DNA of 7,936 nucleotides from an uncultured Lachnospiraceae bacterium (GTDB lineage Bacteria > Bacillota > Clostridia > Lachnospirales > Lachnospiraceae). The stretch lies in assembly GCA_947174985.1 (NCBI GenBank), contig CAMWLB010000137.1, positions 1 through 7,936 of the forward strand, written 5' to 3'. Position numbers and translations under genes: made by a program. Below the pieces are notes generated by a model. That model was not told where the DNA came from, ran no database searches, and saw only the letters and a list, made by a program, of their open reading frames with translations. Below are positions 5,686 to 7,936 of this stretch, one piece after another; within the stretch, counting starts at the first letter, position 1, and the number at the start of each line of letters is the position of its first letter.

Positions 5686-6953
5686 GGGTATTATGGCTTT
5701 GCAATATTATGCTGCCTGCCATTGCAGAAGAGCTTGGCGTGGCGGCAAGCAATAAGGAGGGCTGGCTGACCGGGCTGGCAGAGCAGCTTATCCGCCATCG
5801 GGAGGAAAACGGGATTGAGCTTGGCGTCTGCTTTCCGGTGGGAAAAGGCGAAGCGCCGCTTCAGGGAACAGCAGGCGGACTTCGGTATTTTGGATTTATA
5901 GAAAATACGGGCAAGCCGGAGTGCTATGATAAAAGTCTGGAGGTGCAGTTTGCGGCAGTTCTAAAAGAATACCGGCCGGATGTGGTGCATATCTTCGGCA
6001 CGGAATTTCCCCACACGCTTGCCATGGCAAGAAGTGTGCAGGATAAGAAACGGGTACTTATCGGGATTCAGGGGATTTGCTCGAAAATAGCAGATTTTTA
6101 TACAGCAGATTTGCCGAAGTCCATCGTAAACCGTTTTTTGATTCGGGATATTTTAAGATGGGACAATATTGCACTGCAGCAAAAAAAATTTGTGCAGCGC
6201 GGTAGGATGGAAACGGAAGCGCTGCGCAGCGTCGGGCATATCACGGGACGTACCGCGTGGGACAGGACAGCGGTGGCGGAGCTTGCGCCCGCGGCGGAAT
6301 ATCATTTTATGAATGAAACGCTCCGGCCGCAATTTTACGGTCCGGGGTGGCAGCTTTCAGAATGTGAAAAATATTCGATTTTCTTAAGTCAGGGGAATTA
6401 CCCTGTAAAGGGGCTGCATTATCTGCTTCTTGCACTGCCGGATATTGTAAAAAGATTTCCCGAGACCAAAGTATATGTTGCTGGGGATGAGATTACCCGC
6501 TACGGAACACTGAAGGAAAAAATCAAGATAGGCTCTTATGGCAAATACTGCCTCAAGCTGATAAAGGAAGCCGGCCTGACAGAGAAAGTGGTCTTTTTAG
6601 GAAAATTAAACAGCAGTGAAATGTGCGGGCAGTACTTAAAGAGCCATCTCTATTTGTCGCCCTCCTCCATTGAAAATTCTTCTAACTCCGTGGGCGAGGC
6701 GATGCTTCTCGGCATGCCGGTGGTAAGCTCCGCCGTCGGCGGTGTTCCCAGCATGCTGGAGCATGAAAAAGAAGGACTTTTGTATCCCCATGGGGACAAA
6801 GACGCGCTGACGGAAGCTGTCTGTTGCATGTTTGAGGACGACGGTTTTGCGGTTTCCTGCGGAAAAAATGCGTTGAAGCGTGCCGCGGTCACGCATAACC
6901 CCGATGCAAATTACAGACGCCTTGTAGAAATTTACCGAGAGATTGTCAGGTGA
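5682..6953 (+). CDS. Family 4 (GT-B) glycosyltransferase
   Basis: Retaining glycosyltransferase acting in the cytoplasm or at the membrane face on the lipid-linked unit. The 423-residue length is typical for the GT-B family 4. The N-terminal domain starts with MRVLWLCNI and a glycine-containing loop (NKEGWLTGL, about 25-33) that usually contacts the acceptor or donor phosphate. DVVHIFGTEFPH sits near residue 100. The C-terminal domain has a strand-Gly-loop-Lys segment (LSQGNYPVKGLHYLL), VYVAGDEI, and the family hallmark E331-x7-E339 within SSIENSSNSVGEAMLLG, followed by SSAVGGVPSML and a GLLYPHGD segment. ATG 5682 overlaps the previous stop and GGGGG at 5670-5674 is its ribosome binding site. 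Complete; donor and acceptor unknown. Confidence 0.92.
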   Translation: MRVLWLCNIMLPAIAEELGVAASNKEGWLTGLAEQLIRHREENGIELGVCFPVGKGEAPLQGTAGGLRYFGFIENTGKPECYDKSLEVQFAAVLKEYRPDVVHIFGTEFPHTLAMARSVQDKKRVLIGIQGICSKIADFYTADLPKSIVNRFLIRDILRWDNIALQQKKFVQRGRMETEALRSVGHITGRTAWDRTAVAELAPAAEYHFMNETLRPQFYGPGWQLSECEKYSIFLSQGNYPVKGLHYLLLALPDIVKRFPETKVYVAGDEITRYGTLKEKIKIGSYGKYCLKLIKEAGLTEKVVFLGKLNSSEMCGQYLKSHLYLSPSSIENSSNSVGEAMLLGMPVVSSAVGGVPSMLEHEKEGLLYPHGDKDALTEAVCCMFEDDGFAVSCGKNALKRAAVTHNPDANYRRLVEIYREIVR

Positions 6954-6967
6954 AAGGTGAAAACAAA

Positions 6968-7936
6968 ATGCAGGTAACATTTGTATCCAACTATATCAAT
7001 CATCATCAAGTGCCCTTTTGCGAGGCAATGTACCGGCGGCTTGGCGGGGACTATCACTTTATCCAGACGCAGCCCATGGAGGAGGAGCGTATCCGTATGG
7101 GCTGGGGTGAAAATCTGGATGAACTGCTTTACCTTCTCTTGTATTATGAAAAGGAAGAGGAGTGCCGCCGTCTGATTGCAGAGAGTGATGTGGTTCTTTT
7201 TGGCGGTGTGGAGGACGAGAGCTTTATTGCAGGCAGGCTGCAGGCGGGAGGGCTGACCGTGCGTCTGAGTGAGCGCATCTATAAGGACGGGCAGTGGAAG
7301 GCGGTATCACCCAGAGGCCTTTTAAAAAAATATCAGGACCATACCCGCTACCGGAAGAAAAATGTGTATCTGCTCTGCTGTGGAGGCTATGTGGCAAGCG
7401 ATTTTCATATTGTCAGGGCATATCCGGAAAAGATGTTTAAATGGGGGTATTTCCCCAAGTTGGTGGAATATGACATAGAAGAGCTGGTGAAAAAAAAGCG
7501 GATGCGGCGCGAGGCAGAGGGAAAGGTATCCCTTTTGTGGGCGGGACGGTTTATTGACTGGAAGCATCCGGAACATGCCATAGAAGCGGCGGCCAGACTG
7601 AAGCAGGAAGGCTATCATTTTTCTTTGACCATGGTAGGAGGCGGAGAGCTTGCAGAAAGGCTGAAAACGATGGCGAAGGAAAAAGATATTGAAGAGGAGA
7701 TTGTATTTGCAGGATTTCAAAAGCCGGAAGAGGTGCGCCGTTATATGGAGCAGGCGGATATCTTTTTGTTTACGAGCGATTATCGGGAGGGCTGGGGTGC
7801 GGTTCTGAATGAAGCGATGAACAGCGGTTGTGCGGTGGTGGCAAACTGTGCTGTGGGGGCAGTGCCGTTTTTGGTTATGCCGGATAAAAATGGACTGATT
7901 TATATCACTGGATACCTCGGGCTTTTTATCAATGTT
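6968..7936 (+). CDS. Family 4 (GT-B) glycosyltransferase, cut by the window edge
   Basis: The reading frame from ATG 6968 stays open for 323 codons to the last base, so the C-terminus lies outside the window. Signs of the family: N-terminal VTFVSNYINHHQVPFCEAM, a middle helix-rich part, then LLWAGRFIDWKHPEHAIEAA (the linker and donor-binding start of the C-terminal domain), TMVGGGEL, and E274-x7-E282 within REGWGAVLNEAM, the catalytic/donor motif. A NGLIY segment follows, where family members usually have a GD pair a few residues later. The start has AAAGGTG (6953-6959) ahead of it. The last dozen codons fit the family less well. It lies 14 bases after the previous gene in the same operon and presumably adds another sugar. 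Confidence 0.88.
   Translation, partial: MQVTFVSNYINHHQVPFCEAMYRRLGGDYHFIQTQPMEEERIRMGWGENLDELLYLLLYYEKEEECRRLIAESDVVLFGGVEDESFIAGRLQAGGLTVRLSERIYKDGQWKAVSPRGLLKKYQDHTRYRKKNVYLLCCGGYVASDFHIVRAYPEKMFKWGYFPKLVEYDIEELVKKKRMRREAEGKVSLLWAGRFIDWKHPEHAIEAAARLKQEGYHFSLTMVGGGELAERLKTMAKEKDIEEEIVFAGFQKPEEVRRYMEQADIFLFTSDYREGWGAVLNEAMNSGCAVVANCAVGAVPFLVMPDKNGLIYITGYLGLFINV

Noticed and set aside
6981..7175. A 64-codon plus-strand frame starting near 6981.
   Set aside because: It is out of frame with the family 4 glycosyltransferase that begins at 6968 and runs open to the edge with clear motifs.

Overview
The window is the start of a capsule or exopolysaccharide gene cluster from a Gram-positive anaerobe, most likely a Clostridia member of the Lachnospiraceae type. 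This rests on four signs: an initiating sugar-phosphate transferase followed by a Wzz/CpsC-type protein, an EpsG-family polymerase, strong AGGAGG-like ribosome binding sites with some TTG/ATG choice, and moderate GC content. The species cannot be named from the sequence.

Layout. Bases 1-237 hold no protein gene. They can fold into a long nested hairpin, the best candidate for a structured non-coding RNA and possibly 6S-like. Within it is a smaller hairpin ending in a T7 run that looks like an intrinsic terminator. Next comes a near-consensus extended -10 promoter (TTGCAC, 18 bp, TATAAT, 238-267), then a short leader with a small GC hairpin and a GGAGG ribosome binding site.

From 324 to the right edge there are seven genes on the + strand, nearly head to tail. 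They are: (1) a polyprenyl-phosphate sugar phosphotransferase, (2) a Wzz/CpsC-like protein carrying what looks like a degenerate tyrosine-kinase (CpsD-like) tail, (3) a GT-A family 2 glycosyltransferase, (4) an EpsG-like multi-membrane polymerase, (5) a second family 2 glycosyltransferase (WfgS/WcaE type), (6) a GT-B family 4 glycosyltransferase and (7) another family 4 glycosyltransferase cut by the window edge. Gaps are 4 or 5 bases, one is a 4-base ATGA overlap, one is 14 bases, and the largest (75 bases, 4795-4869) contains a perfect 9-bp hairpin. This is a single operon.

How the genes would work together. The first enzyme loads a sugar-1-phosphate onto undecaprenyl phosphate. The glycosyltransferases then extend it on the cytoplasmic face, a flippase (not in the window, presumably downstream) exports the unit, the EpsG-like protein polymerises it, and the Wzz-like protein sets chain length. 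The initiating enzyme plus four glycosyltransferases imply a repeat unit of at least about five sugars if each adds one. The actual sugars cannot be read from the sequence. The most unusual points are the kinase-like tail of gene 2 with no P-loop, and the nested RNA structure ahead of the operon promoter.
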